IMG/VR virus record: IMGVR_UViG_3300025769_000739
Location: 1 to 25,755 of that record
Strand: one strand, 5' to 3'
Source: a virus
Length of the DNA stretch: 25,755 nt
The notes under the pieces: model-generated
What the model was told of the DNA's origin: nothing
Seen by the model: the letters and a program-made list of their open reading frames with translations, nothing else
The model's database searches: none
Position numbers and translations under genes: made by a program
In this document: piece after piece, positions 6,577 through 14,875 of the stretch
Layout of the letters: every line of letters starts with the position of its first letter
Position numbering within the stretch: position 1 is the stretch's first letter

Positions 6577-9500
6577 TTAAACCGCCTCCGTAAAACTCCA
6601 CCAAGAATCGTCCTTTAAGGTTACGGCGTTAGAATTAGATGTACCCTGAGCATAAATCAAAGTAATATCGCCGCCCGTGGTTACGTTTATGTAACCCTGA
6701 ACCTCAAAGTGCTGTACTTGGTTCGCTACCACGCCCGCTTTAGAGGCGGGTACATCGCCTAATACTTCTATCACGTTACCTTGCGCCCATGCCGCGCTGC
6801 TTGTATCGTCCACGGCGGCGCCCCTAAAGACCACTGACATGTCACTAACAACGACGCTACTTCCAGTATCCGCAAAAATACTCCATAGGATATCGGGGGT
6901 AGCCGATGCGGTTAATACGCGCATGTTCCCTAAAACTTTGTACCTTTTACCGCCCGTTAAAGTAACGGTCAAACCTGAAACTTTGTTAGTTAAGTCAACG
7001 GCGGTGTCGTTTTGTCGCCCACTATCATCGGCGGTTAATTGTGCTTCCTGATAATCAGCAGCAGTACCCGATGCGTTATCATTAGCCCAAACCAAATTAT
7101 GGACGCCGCCGCTAGGGGTACCACTAATTTTTAGCACCTGGTCGGCCGATCCCGTATTTGTTGGGAATACTAACTCGATATCTTCATTCGATGCGTGCGC
7201 GCCCGAACTAAAAGTTGTTTTTCTAAAATTAGTCGCCGACGTTGCAATGAAACTCCCCGCACTTAGCACTGTTCCGGCCTCTATATCGTCAATCGACTGT
7301 ATAGTTGACGTGGGGGTAAAGCTAGTCCCCACAATCAAATTTGCGTTGCTAAATTCTACGTTATTACCATCAACCGTTAAGTTACCGCCCAAATAAGATT
7401 CAGCGGTGCCAGTACAATTAATGGCTTTTTTTCCTGTTCCACTTGCCATATCAGTGGAAAAAGCATCGGTTGAAGTCGAGGCGGTTTGATTATCAACGTG
7501 GAAGCCGTGAAAGTTAGTAACTCCAGTCATGGCCTCGCATTTTGCGGCGTAAGCATTTGTGGCGGTCGCCCCGTTATCAAATGTACCTTGAAGCAATAAC
7601 CCCGCATACTCATCTACTGCAATAGTTTCATCGGTATCCTGGGTGAAATTTGGCGAACTTCGATAGCCGTAAAGGTCCAGTCCAGTAATATCAAAACCCG
7701 CCCCGGCGTCAACCGTGGGCGTCGAATCATAACTATAATAATAGCCTAAATCCGTGTCGGCTGCGTCGTCATGCGTGAATGTATTCGCGTCTCTAAAAAA
7801 TAAACTCCCGGAGAATCCCCCATCCCCGGCACTTTTAATTGTTTGAGCACCACGAACCCCCATGTGGATACCCGCAGCGGTGCTGATATCAATCGTCCCG
7901 TCAAGTTCAATGGTAGGTTCTACTACGGTCACCGATTTGGTGTCCGTAATATGCAAAGGGTTTGAGGGTGAAGTATTGCCAATAGCTAACCGACTATTAG
8001 TGTCATCCCAATAAAGATCATCACTCTCTGAAACTTGGTTCGATGCATTTTCAAAAAGCACCCTACCACTTGCCCCGCTAGTGATAGCGGTTGAATCAAT
8101 AGTTATCCCACCGCCGCCGCCTGGCAGGTTTCCAATTTGTACGCGCTTTTTATTATTGGAATCCGCCGAATCCTCAATAATTAATAAATCCGCCGAAACA
8201 GGTGAAGCCTTTTCAGTAATTAATGAAATTTCCCCGGCTACGTTATCATGGATCGCGTCGTTATCGGTTCCCGCCCCTAGGAAATCCGAAACAAGCGCCT
8301 TTTTTAAATTGTCGGTATCCGATGCGTCGGCAATTAAAACGTGATCCGTTCCCACCGCTGTCACTAAAGTTTTATTTGTGATCGCCGTTTTATCAACGGT
8401 CAACGCTCCGCTTCCCGTAACTTCGCCCGTGTGAGTCGCATTAGAAATCTTCGCGTTGTTGGTTGCAATGTCGGTTTCCATTGTGTCCAGGTCAACCGCT
8501 TGTGTCACGGTTAAGTGACCGACCTTGGTTTGTTCGGCGTCTGTATAGGCATTAGTATTGGCCTCGGCTTCATAAGCCGTTTTAATTTCCGCGCCCGTTT
8601 GATCGGCGGTTGCACCGTCTTCAACATTTATTATCGTTCGAACTTGCGCGGCGGTTAAGTCTTCCGGGTCGCCCGTTGCGGCGGTAATTCTTCCCTTAAT
8701 GGTATTTTGCGCCATGTCCGATATTTTTGTATTATCAGCGGCATTGGCAGCAATAGTGAGCGCCGTTGATCCCGTGACATCGCCCGTATGTGTCGCATTG
8801 CTAACCTTCGCGGTGTTAGCCGAAACGTCGGAATTATTAGAAACCTCCGCGTCAAAATCGGTTATTTCCGACGCGGTGTGTGTGTGTGTGTCCGGAGTCG
8901 CCACGCTTAAATCCCATGCGGCGCCCGTGTCATAGTACCATTTCTTTTCATCGGTTGCGTAATAGTACCGGCCGGCGGTTCCGAATGCGGGGCGCGATGC
9001 AATAACCCCTTGTAAAATATCCCGGTGCTTATCAGCGTCGGCGATATGAGAATCGATTTGCGCGTGGGTATTTGTTCCCTTATTAGTTAAAAGCGCGTGA
9101 TCGGTTGTGTCGTTATCAACGTAGTTTGTCGCATGAATGGTTCCCGCACTTGCGGCGGTCCAGTCAATATGTTCATTGGCCACAAAACCACTTAATGAAT
9201 CGTGGGGAATGTTTCCGACCTGGATTCTCTTTTTATTGTTCGTATCGGCGGAATCCTCAATGACTAAAAGGTCGGCGGATACCGGGGAAACCTTTTCAGT
9301 TATTAAAGCAATCTCACCGGCCACATTATCATGTATAGCGTCATTGTCCGTTCCCGATCCTTGAAGGTCAGAAACCAAAACTTTTTTAAGATTATCCAAA
9401 TCACTAGAGTCGGCCACCAGGACATGATCGGTTGATGCGGCGGTCACAAGTGTTTTGTTAGTGATCGCGGTTTTGTCAACGGTCAATGCTCCGCTTCCTG

Positions 9501-11097
9501 TCACTTCGCCCGTGTGGGTTGCATTGCTAACCTTCGCGTTGTTGGTTGCAATGTCGGTTTCCATTGTGTCCAGGTCAACCGCTTGTGTCACGGTTAAGTA
9601 ACCTACCTTGGTTTGTTCGGCGTCGGTAAATGCGTTTGTGTCCGCATTAGATTCGTATTTTGTTTTTATGCTAGTTGCGGTTTCACTGGCAAGTTTCCAA
9701 TCGGAACTTGAGCCCGTTCCCGCCGAAATATAAGCATCGTCCGCCGTTGTATCAACGTTAACCTCGCCGACCCTTGAAGGGGTTGAAGTAGGCGCGCCCG
9801 CTTGAGAACTAATTAAAGAATATTGCGTGTGATCATCCGCGCCTAAGTTTAATAATGATGAATGTTCCGATGCTGCAACGGGGCTTAGTGTTAAATCGAA
9901 TGCGCTGTCAAGTTGAGTGAATGACGAGGAGTTCTTTTTTATTATGACCTTTCCAACTAGGCGAGCATGGTTTTCGGCAAAATGTCCCGGAACCCCATTG
10001 GGAACCGATTCTTGCGCTTGCGATAATGTATAATCGCCTTGACCATAAACGGAATATACATCGCCGTCTTGAGCTAGATAAATCCAGTGAACACCATATG
10101 CATTATTTGAAAGTGTGGCTAGGCCGACTCCAAAATCATTATATTGGGTGTTGTCAATTTGAGTTTGCGAGGCGGTTTCAACCCACGATGTTCCATTCCA
10201 GTAAAAAGTTCTAAACGTATCAGAGACGCTCGAATTAAACGCCGCCGTAGAAAATTGGGTCAAGCCTTCCCACCAAATACCCGCACTAATAGCAATGCTT
10301 CGCGTTCCCGTTTCACTAATAACGCCGCCCGATTCCCTGGCAAATGGAACAACGGCGGTTAGTCTTCGAATAATTTTTGCTGCTTGATCACCTACGGCGG
10401 GGCGGGTGTCTTCTGTAATGTGAAGCGTCGTTCCCGACCTATAAACGGTCCCTAGCAAAATGTTAGTTTGATAGTCCGTTCGCTCGGTGATGGAGGCTAT
10501 AACTTGAGGCGTTCCCGCGTTCCATTCCACATAAACATAATTCATGTCATTATCTGTCAATGCAACATTTGCGCCCGATTCGGCCGCCCAGTCGGTATAC
10601 TTTATTTCAGCGGTTTCGGAATTGGTCGCGCGAATTAATCCCGTTCCGGCCGCAACCGTTATGGTTCCGTCGGTGTCATCCGTGATTTGTCCGCCCGAAA
10701 TAACCCCGGAGCTATGAAAAATATCCTGTAGATGCTGAATTGTCGAAAAGGTTGAACCCGAAACCCTTGCAAGTTCTAAATTTCCCGGGGTTGTGAATTC
10801 GACCGCCGTTTCGCCCGCGTTAACTTTCACAACTTTTTCGGCGTGGCCGGTATAATTCGCCGGTGTATCTGTTAGGCCGGTGAATGTCGAGCTTCCCCCT
10901 CCGCCGCCCGCACCGATTTCCTGAAACGTCGGGGTTGTACTTTTTACCAGGAAATAAGTTCCGGTGTCCGTTTGATAAACCATTTTGTGAACATCGGCCG
11001 CTTGATAACTATATGCCAGGCGCGCCGCTTGATCCGCGAAGGTTTGGAACGTCAGGGCGTGAATGTCGGTGTCTGTTAAATCTTTATGAAAACTCAT
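6577..11097 (-). CDS. Large tail fibre protein with internal duplication
   Basis: 1506 residues, low in Cys, rich in Thr, Asn, Asp, Ala: a typical fibrous phage protein. The N-terminus (MSFHKDLTDTDIHALTFQTF) is followed by a Gly linker (GAGGGGGSS) near residue 65. Residues ~480-990 hold repeats with NATHTGEVTGSGALTV motifs; two ~150-residue copies at ~482-632 and ~841-991 are very alike, and a shorter third copy (NATHTGDVTGSTALTI) lies between them near residue 760. RLAIGNTSPSNPLHI near residue 1040 is the 'gIGtt.Ps..LhV' motif of fibre shafts. The last ~170 residues form a different, probably globular receptor-binding tip. No S74 self-cleaving chaperone is seen at the end. It is preceded by tiny genes and followed by a chaperone-like gene. 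Confidence 0.9.
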   Translation of the reverse strand: MSFHKDLTDTDIHALTFQTFADQAARLAYSYQAADVHKMVYQTDTGTYFLVKSTTPTFQEIGAGGGGGSSTFTGLTDTPANYTGHAEKVVKVNAGETAVEFTTPGNLELARVSGSTFSTIQHLQDIFHSSGVISGGQITDDTDGTITVAAGTGLIRATNSETAEIKYTDWAAESGANVALTDNDMNYVYVEWNAGTPQVIASITERTDYQTNILLGTVYRSGTTLHITEDTRPAVGDQAAKIIRRLTAVVPFARESGGVISETGTRSIAISAGIWWEGLTQFSTAAFNSSVSDTFRTFYWNGTSWVETASQTQIDNTQYNDFGVGLATLSNNAYGVHWIYLAQDGDVYSVYGQGDYTLSQAQESVPNGVPGHFAENHARLVGKVIIKKNSSSFTQLDSAFDLTLSPVAASEHSSLLNLGADDHTQYSLISSQAGAPTSTPSRVGEVNVDTTADDAYISAGTGSSSDWKLASETATSIKTKYESNADTNAFTDAEQTKVGYLTVTQAVDLDTMETDIATNNAKVSNATHTGEVTGSGALTVDKTAITNKTLVTAASTDHVLVADSSDLDNLKKVLVSDLQGSGTDNDAIHDNVAGEIALITEKVSPVSADLLVIEDSADTNNKKRIQVGNIPHDSLSGFVANEHIDWTAASAGTIHATNYVDNDTTDHALLTNKGTNTHAQIDSHIADADKHRDILQGVIASRPAFGTAGRYYYATDEKKWYYDTGAAWDLSVATPDTHTHTASEITDFDAEVSNNSDVSANTAKVSNATHTGDVTGSTALTIAANAADNTKISDMAQNTIKGRITAATGDPEDLTAAQVRTIINVEDGATADQTGAEIKTAYEAEANTNAYTDAEQTKVGHLTVTQAVDLDTMETDIATNNAKISNATHTGEVTGSGALTVDKTAITNKTLVTAVGTDHVLIADASDTDNLKKALVSDFLGAGTDNDAIHDNVAGEISLITEKASPVSADLLIIEDSADSNNKKRVQIGNLPGGGGGITIDSTAITSGASGRVLFENASNQVSESDDLYWDDTNSRLAIGNTSPSNPLHITDTKSVTVVEPTIELDGTIDISTAAGIHMGVRGAQTIKSAGDGGFSGSLFFRDANTFTHDDAADTDLGYYYSYDSTPTVDAGAGFDITGLDLYGYRSSPNFTQDTDETIAVDEYAGLLLQGTFDNGATATNAYAAKCEAMTGVTNFHGFHVDNQTASTSTDAFSTDMASGTGKKAINCTGTAESYLGGNLTVDGNNVEFSNANLIVGTSFTPTSTIQSIDDIEAGTVLSAGSFIATSATNFRKTTFSSGAHASNEDIELVFPTNTGSADQVLKISGTPSGGVHNLVWANDNASGTAADYQEAQLTADDSGRQNDTAVDLTNKVSGLTVTLTGGKRYKVLGNMRVLTASATPDILWSIFADTGSSVVVSDMSVVFRGAAVDDTSSAAWAQGNVIEVLGDVPASKAGVVANQVQHFEVQGYINVTTGGDITLIYAQGTSNSNAVTLKDDSWWSFTEAV
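8124..8575 (-). repeat. Fibre repeat, copy 2 of a ~450-base duplication
   Basis: Encodes residues ~841-991 of the fibre. It aligns along its length with 9200-9650; 8449-8516 is identical to 9532-9599 over 68 bases. Confidence 0.85.
9200..9650 (-). repeat. Fibre repeat, copy 1 of a ~450-base duplication
   Basis: Encodes residues ~482-632 of the fibre. Most differences from copy 2 are synonymous or conservative, and the central 68 bases are unchanged, which suggests recent duplication or gene conversion. Confidence 0.85.
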
Positions 11098-11099
11098 AA

Positions 11100-11252
11100 T
11101 TAAAATTCCTTAGTTATAACGTTCCCACTGTTCGACACGGAAACGCTAGAATCCTCCGCCGTCACAATAACGTCGGGATCAAAAGCCGAACCGCCCGCGC
11201 CCGTTTCGTAATAATCAAGTGAACCGGTGAACGGGTTAAACTTCCAAGGCAT
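11100..11252 (-). CDS. Small tail-associated protein, 50 residues
   Basis: Starts MPWKFNPFTGSLDYYETGAG and ends in a short Ser/Val-rich stretch (VIVTAEDSSVSVSNSG). An N-terminus of the kind 'M.W.FNPFTG.LDYY' is seen in small phage proteins near fibre genes. Its ATG overlaps the stop of the previous gene (TAATG at 11250-11254) and its stop lies two bases before the fibre start, so it is tightly placed in the fibre operon. Function unknown; perhaps a small virion or fibre-attachment protein. Confidence 0.65.
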   Translation of the reverse strand: MPWKFNPFTGSLDYYETGAGGSAFDPDVIVTAEDSSVSVSNSGNVITKEF

Positions 11253-11560
11253 TATTGCAGCCTTTCAACGGAAGTTAAATCACTTTTTGACGAATTGGTA
11301 TAGGTTAGCTCGATAACGGCGGTGATCGTCCCCCCGCTTCCTCCTGTCCTATATGTAAAATTTTCGGTTGTGGAAGTGGGATAGGTCACTCCGATAAAAT
11401 CGAAAGTCACGCCCGAAAGTAAACCCTCTTTTATTGAAACGTTCAAGGCTTCAACCCCATCAATAGTGGTCGCGCCGATATTCCTATGATCCGACGCACC
11501 GGGCGAACCCTTGTCGACGGTTAATTGTGTTTTTTCAATGCGATTCGGTGAATAGGCCAT
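11252..11560 (-). CDS. Small beta-rich phage protein, probably structural
   Basis: 102 residues: MAYSPNRIEKTQLTVDKGSP start, a central predicted beta region (GLLSGVTFDFIGVTYPTST) and a Gly-rich turn. The second half alternates hydrophobic and polar residues (TAVIELTYTNSSKSDLTSV), as in beta-sandwich virion proteins. I recognise no family. It lies in the fibre operon, two bases after the zinc-ribbon gene, with the junction TAATTATG that also precedes the fibre. Confidence 0.65.
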   Translation of the reverse strand: MAYSPNRIEKTQLTVDKGSPGASDHRNIGATTIDGVEALNVSIKEGLLSGVTFDFIGVTYPTSTTENFTYRTGGSGGTITAVIELTYTNSSKSDLTSVERLQ

Positions 11561-11562
11561 AA

Positions 11563-11733
11563 TTAAAAACTAAAAGTCCAAAAGGCGACGTAATGAGGTT
11601 TCAATGACATCACGTTTTTGATTTGTTCGTCTTCGGATAAATCGGAAAAACATTCGCCGCAATAAGTCGGAACGATGTTCGACCGTATTCCCTCGCAAGA
11701 CACACAAAGGAATTTTATCTCGTCTTTTAACAT
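11563..11733 (-). CDS. Zinc-ribbon mini-protein, 56 residues
   Basis: Reads MLKDEIKFLCVSCEG at the start, with C10-x2-C13 and C25-x2-C28, a standard four-Cys zinc ribbon, then a helical acidic part. A longer frame (11570-11758) overlaps it but encodes only a low-complexity Arg-rich sequence; the zinc-ribbon frame has the clean TAATTATG junction to the next gene and is the better choice. First gene of the fibre operon, divergent from the plus genes at 11800. May bind nucleic acid or a protein partner. Confidence 0.65.
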   Translation of the reverse strand: MLKDEIKFLCVSCEGIRSNIVPTYCGECFSDLSEDEQIKNVMSLKPHYVAFWTFSF

Positions 11734-11799
11734 TAATAAAAAATAGTTTTTGGATCAATTCTCGTCAACTTGCGCGGTGCGTTTTTATTTTAAGTATTA

Positions 11800-12189
11800 A
11801 TGGGGGACCATTATTCGGTGAGTTTTTGGAATAAAACAAAAAAGGCTAAGGTCACCCGTGAAGTTAATTATTGGATTCGGGCGCTTATGCTCGAATCATG
11901 GGATATTCGTCTCGAATTCGAAGTGAACGATTCGGCGGATTATGCTGCCAATGTTTCGATTGATAATTCCTATACTCGCGCGCTTATAACCGTAAACGCC
12001 CACGCCTTAAAGCCGCCCAATATTTTAAACGAGGTGATTTGCCACGAACTTTTGCACGTTGTTTTATCGGGATTAAGCAATTCAAGCGCGCAACTTTTAT
12101 CGGGAACCCTGGTCACGCATAGGGAATTGATCGAAGTTGAGGAAAAAACGGTTGAACATTTAACAAGAATATTAAACCGGGGGATTTGA
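11800..12189 (+). CDS. HExxH zinc metallopeptidase-like protein
   Basis: 129 residues. H82-E83-L-L-H86 (CHELLHVVL) is the zinc site of a gluzincin-like peptidase; acidic residues at 112-115 (EVEE) in the next helix could give the third ligand. The region before it, WDIRLEF then YTRALITV, matches small phage and bacterial metallopeptidases that have 'w.i.v.....Y..A.I.v' ahead of HExxH. No signal peptide, so it acts in the cytosol or virion. ATG 11800 lacks a clear ribosome site; GTG at 11818, ten bases after GGGGGA, is a serious alternative start. It overlaps the next gene by one base and faces away from the fibre operon. Confidence 0.75.
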   Translation: MGDHYSVSFWNKTKKAKVTREVNYWIRALMLESWDIRLEFEVNDSADYAANVSIDNSYTRALITVNAHALKPPNILNEVICHELLHVVLSGLSNSSAQLLSGTLVTHRELIEVEEKTVEHLTRILNRGI

Positions 12190-13220
12190 TGGGTTCAAAG
12201 GATTTGACGCACGAAATAATAAAAGACCTAAAGCGGGTTGCACTTGAGTTGAACAACCCCGCATTGACTAGATCGGAATATCTCACGATAGGAAAATTTT
12301 CCAAACGTCGAATCAACGAGGTTTTTAGCTCCTGGACCATTGCCAGGATTTCCGCCGGTCTTGAATCGTCCAGGCAAAAATCTAAAAAGGAAATGAAGTC
12401 GGAAGTTAAGGAACGGATCACGCAAGTTTATAAAAGGAATATTGATGAACTTTTGGAAATGCCAAAACTAGGCGCAAGCATTCCGCACTTCGAAACCTTC
12501 GAACCTACTATTGCGCTAGGTGATATGCATTGCCCGTGGTGGGATAAGGAAAAAATCGAAAAGGTTTTGGCTTTTTGTGAATTTATGATCGGTAAAGGGT
12601 TAGTCAAAAACGTGGCACAATGCGGCGACGCTTTTGATTTGCTCGCTTATTCTCGTTTCCCATCCCCAAAAACTTCGGTACTTCCTCCCGACATTGAAAT
12701 AGACATCGCCCGAACACAACTTGAATTTTTTTGGGGATCCATTAGGGATATGATCGGCTCAAAAGATATTCGGATGATTCAACTCTTAGGGAATCATGAT
12801 GCGCGCGGTTATATTTCAATGATTAATAAAAACCCGGAAATTGAATACGAAACGGATTTTAGAAAAAAGTATTTGTTCGACGGCGTGGAAACGCATTTTA
12901 ATTTAAAGGAACCTTTTGTGATCGGCGGTAACGTTGCATACACTCATGGATACAAGGGACAAATCGGATTGCATAGATCGCAACACAAAATGCACGTTGT
13001 TCGGTGTCATACTCATCGACCTGGTTTGGTTTGGAATCCGGTCGAAACGGTCGCAAGTTTAAACACGGATAAAACGGCCAGAATGCTTTTTGAAATGGAT
13101 CTTGGATATTTGGGGGATCCTTCTTCAAAAGCGTTTTCGTATTTACCAGGACCAGAGCCACGATGGGGTCACGCGATCGGATATATCAGCGAATTCGGAC
13201 CGAATATTTTTGAAATTTAA
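12189..13220 (+). CDS. Calcineurin-like metallophosphoesterase with N-terminal HNH-repeat-like domain
   Basis: 344 residues. The catalytic domain has all metal-binding boxes in order: D112 and H114 (GDMH), D147 (CGDAFD), N202-H203-D204 (LGNHDAR), H253 (THGYKG) and H274/H276 (CHTH). Such enzymes hydrolyse phosphomono- or diesters; phage members act on RNA, DNA ends or nucleotides, and substrate is not predictable here. Residues ~8-60, IIKDLKRVALELN...LTRSEYL...FSKRRINEVFSSW..AR.SAGL, resemble the DNA-binding 'homing endonuclease associated repeat' (l..a..lg..pt...y......i...Fgsw..a...aGl). A nucleic acid substrate is therefore likely. ATG 12189 overlaps the upstream stop and follows GGGGGA at 12179-12184. 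Confidence 0.85.
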   Translation: MGSKDLTHEIIKDLKRVALELNNPALTRSEYLTIGKFSKRRINEVFSSWTIARISAGLESSRQKSKKEMKSEVKERITQVYKRNIDELLEMPKLGASIPHFETFEPTIALGDMHCPWWDKEKIEKVLAFCEFMIGKGLVKNVAQCGDAFDLLAYSRFPSPKTSVLPPDIEIDIARTQLEFFWGSIRDMIGSKDIRMIQLLGNHDARGYISMINKNPEIEYETDFRKKYLFDGVETHFNLKEPFVIGGNVAYTHGYKGQIGLHRSQHKMHVVRCHTHRPGLVWNPVETVASLNTDKTARMLFEMDLGYLGDPSSKAFSYLPGPEPRWGHAIGYISEFGPNIFEI

Positions 13221-13301
13221 ATTTCCCCCCCGCGCAATACTTAACGAAAGGGCCGCGCATAATGGGGGGGATTGAGAATGAATGAAGTCACAATATAAAC
13301 C

Positions 13302-13676
13302 CTAAGAACACTCGAAGCAATACTTTCGAACCGGCTTTATTTCTTCAACCATTTTTATTCCGGTATTATAGGAGCCTTTAAAAATTTGAAGGAATGAAGG
13401 CCCGTAGGATTTCCATAACTTCTTTTTGATGCGCCATGACGCGGTTTCGACGCCTTTATATTCAACGTAAAAAACTAACCCGGTCTTTTTTTCTTTGCAT
13501 TTAAAATCGGGTTTATAAAGAATCTTCGCGGCGGTGAGATAAACTTGCGGTTGCGTTTGAAGGATTTCAATTTCGGGATCATTTTTTAAAACCTCATAAC
13601 ATGACGCCTCGCCTTTACTTGCGAAGGTTAGCCCGTCGATCCTGGTTTTTTGTGCTTTATATTTATTTGCTTTCAC
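13302..13676 (-). CDS. DUF1064 protein, probable restriction-endonuclease-fold nuclease
   Basis: 124 residues. It shows the DUF1064 layout: MKANKYKAQKTRIDGLTFAS, then KGEASCYEVL with E23, a Gln-rich strand (ILQTQPQVYL), KPDFKC with D57, and VEYKG with E72 and K74, then a Lys-rich helix (KKKLW). The E...D...ExK set is the PD-(D/E)xK nuclease core. Phage members are thought to act in recombination or as Holliday-junction-like nucleases, which fits the Bet recombinase in the same operon. GTG start at 13676 overlaps the upstream stop as GTGA. Last gene of this block. Confidence 0.8.
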   Translation of the reverse strand: MKANKYKAQKTRIDGLTFASKGEASCYEVLKNDPEIEILQTQPQVYLTAAKILYKPDFKCKEKKTGLVFYVEYKGVETASWRIKKKLWKSYGPSFLQIFKGSYNTGIKMVEEIKPVRKYCFECS

Positions 13677-13891
13677 TTCAAAAGTTTTATCAATTCAATC
13701 ACGGTTACTAATAACCCGGCCGCGCCGGTTCCTATCAATGTGATTTTGGTTTTAAATAATAATATTTCGCGTTCTAATAAAATAAGTTTTTCTAAAAGTC
13801 CGGTGATTTTTTCATCTAACTTCTGAAGGTTTTTGTCGCTTCTTTCTAGGGAATTTAAAACGTGTTTTGACCATTCGGCCCAATCGGACAT
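13673..13891 (-). CDS. Small coiled-coil protein with C-terminal membrane helix (XhlA-like)
   Basis: 72 residues from ATG 13891, chosen for the strong AGGAGG nine bases upstream; an in-frame extension to 13924 lacks this. Residues 1-45 (MSDWAEWSKHVLNSLERSD, then KITGLLEKLILLEREI) form a coiled coil. Residues ~50-70 (TKITLIGTGAAGLLVTVIEL) form one transmembrane helix. The layout is that of haemolysin XhlA or holin-accessory proteins. It is, however, in the recombination block, not with the lysis genes, so another membrane role is possible. Confidence 0.7.
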   Translation of the reverse strand: MSDWAEWSKHVLNSLERSDKNLQKLDEKITGLLEKLILLEREILLFKTKITLIGTGAAGLLVTVIELIKLLK

Positions 13892-14031
13892 TATTTGGTT
13901 CCTCCTAGGGGGAATCTTAAACATGATGTGTTATTGCGTTGCATTGCTTCCCCCTTGAGAGTCGCACCGTTCAAGTTATCACGGTGCATTAATTGTTCGG
14001 TGAGTTGTTTTAAATAACTAAGGTCGGACAT
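13891..14031 (-). CDS. Small protein, 46 residues, translationally coupled
   Basis: MSDLSYLKQLTEQLMHRDNL at the start; the last codons (PLGGTK) contain the AGGAGG site of the next gene and the stop overlaps its ATG as TAATG. No clear ribosome site precedes its own ATG. The sequence is a short amphipathic helix and a polar tail. No family recognised. A perfect 6-bp inverted repeat (GCACCG 13964-13969, CGGTGC 13982-13987) lies inside it. Confidence 0.45.
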   Translation of the reverse strand: MSDLSYLKQLTEQLMHRDNLNGATLKGEAMQRNNTSCLRFPLGGTK

Positions 14032-14054
14032 GGCGTGAATGAAATAATAACTTA

Positions 14055-14354
14055 TTAACGGATTTTATCAAAAGCGCGGTTTATATATTCGACGCGCTCC
14101 TGGAAATCCTGGTCGGCATCCCTGGAAGCTATATTAGCCTCCCATTCGCTTTTCAGGGTATCGGATACGCAATCGCCCACGATGGGTTTGGAAAATTGAT
14201 TAAGGCGCGATTTTGTTCCTTTTTTATGTCGCCGCAAAATTCGGCCCATTGCATTAATCATGGATTCGGGAATCCCCTTTTGACGCATGGAGTTCAGAGA
14301 CTCCCGAATCCTCTGTTCCCGACTTGTTTCGTCGTCTATTTTTTCCAATACCAT
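14055..14354 (-). CDS. Small basic helical phage protein, unknown
   Basis: 99 residues. It is highly charged and helical (MVLEKIDDETSREQRIRESL, MRQKGIPESMINAMGRILRR), basic in the middle and acidic at the end. No signal or membrane helix. ATG at 14354 overlaps the end of the lipoprotein gene by 19 bases, so the two are probably coupled. No family recognised; it could be a DNA-binding or inhibitor-type early protein. Confidence 0.65.
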   Translation of the reverse strand: MVLEKIDDETSREQRIRESLNSMRQKGIPESMINAMGRILRRHKKGTKSRLNQFSKPIVGDCVSDTLKSEWEANIASRDADQDFQERVEYINRAFDKIR

Positions 14355-14839
14355 GACACGGTTTGCTTATAGCAATTGGGATCATCTTTAGTGAAAATTT
14401 TATTTCCTTTTAAAGTGATCATGTAAAGACCTGGAAGCGCGCAATCGGGGCAAGGTTCACCCCATCGGCTTCCAGTGTTCTTTGAAATTAACAGCCTTCC
14501 ACTCGCTCCGGTTGATTCCTTAGTTTCCTTCAGGGGCGCAAAAGTTGACCTAAAAGATACGGTGGCTTCGTTACACTCATAATCGGCCACGTCGTTCCAT
14601 AGAATGCCCACGGCTTCGGCTTCGACCTCGAGATTGAAGCAAAGCCTAACCTCTTGACCTTCTTCCAGGCGAATTACTTTAAACTTTCCGTTCACAAGGT
14701 TCGCACTTGGTTCGGTGATATAAGCATCGCAAGCGATGGGGGGAAGTTTAGGCGCTTCGGGCTTAGGCTCGACGGGCGTTTCCACTTTGGGGTCGCAAGC
14801 CATAATAAATAAAGCCGACAAAATTAATACATTTTTCAT
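14336..14839 (-). CDS. Phage lipoprotein with six cysteines after the lipobox
   Basis: 167 residues. MKNVLILSALFIMAC is a textbook lipoprotein signal with the lipidated Cys at 15. The next residue is Asp16; by the E. coli Lol rule Asp at +2 keeps a lipoprotein in the inner membrane. A Pro-rich linker (VEPKPEAPKLPP) leads to a beta-rich domain with Cys at 37, 67, 89, 130, 133 and 156, enough for three disulfides. It follows bet by about 36 bases and has AAAGGAAAT before its ATG. As an early exported protein it may act in superinfection exclusion, as phage lipoproteins such as T5 Llp do; this is inference. No family recognised. Confidence 0.85.
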   Translation of the reverse strand: MKNVLILSALFIMACDPKVETPVEPKPEAPKLPPIACDAYITEPSANLVNGKFKVIRLEEGQEVRLCFNLEVEAEAVGILWNDVADYECNEATVSFRSTFAPLKETKESTGASGRLLISKNTGSRWGEPCPDCALPGLYMITLKGNKIFTKDDPNCYKQTVSWYWKK

Positions 14840-14875
14840 GAATATTTCCTTTCGGCTTTAATTTATAGACGCATT

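Noticed and set aside
8877-8892. TG dinucleotide microsatellite in the fibre gene
   Set aside because: It encodes THTHT of a common phage fibre motif and is too short to be called phase-variable from one sequence.
11570-11758. 62-residue Arg-rich frame
   Set aside because: Shadow of the zinc-ribbon gene at 11563-11733, which has four Cys in CxxC pairs and a proper junction to the next gene.
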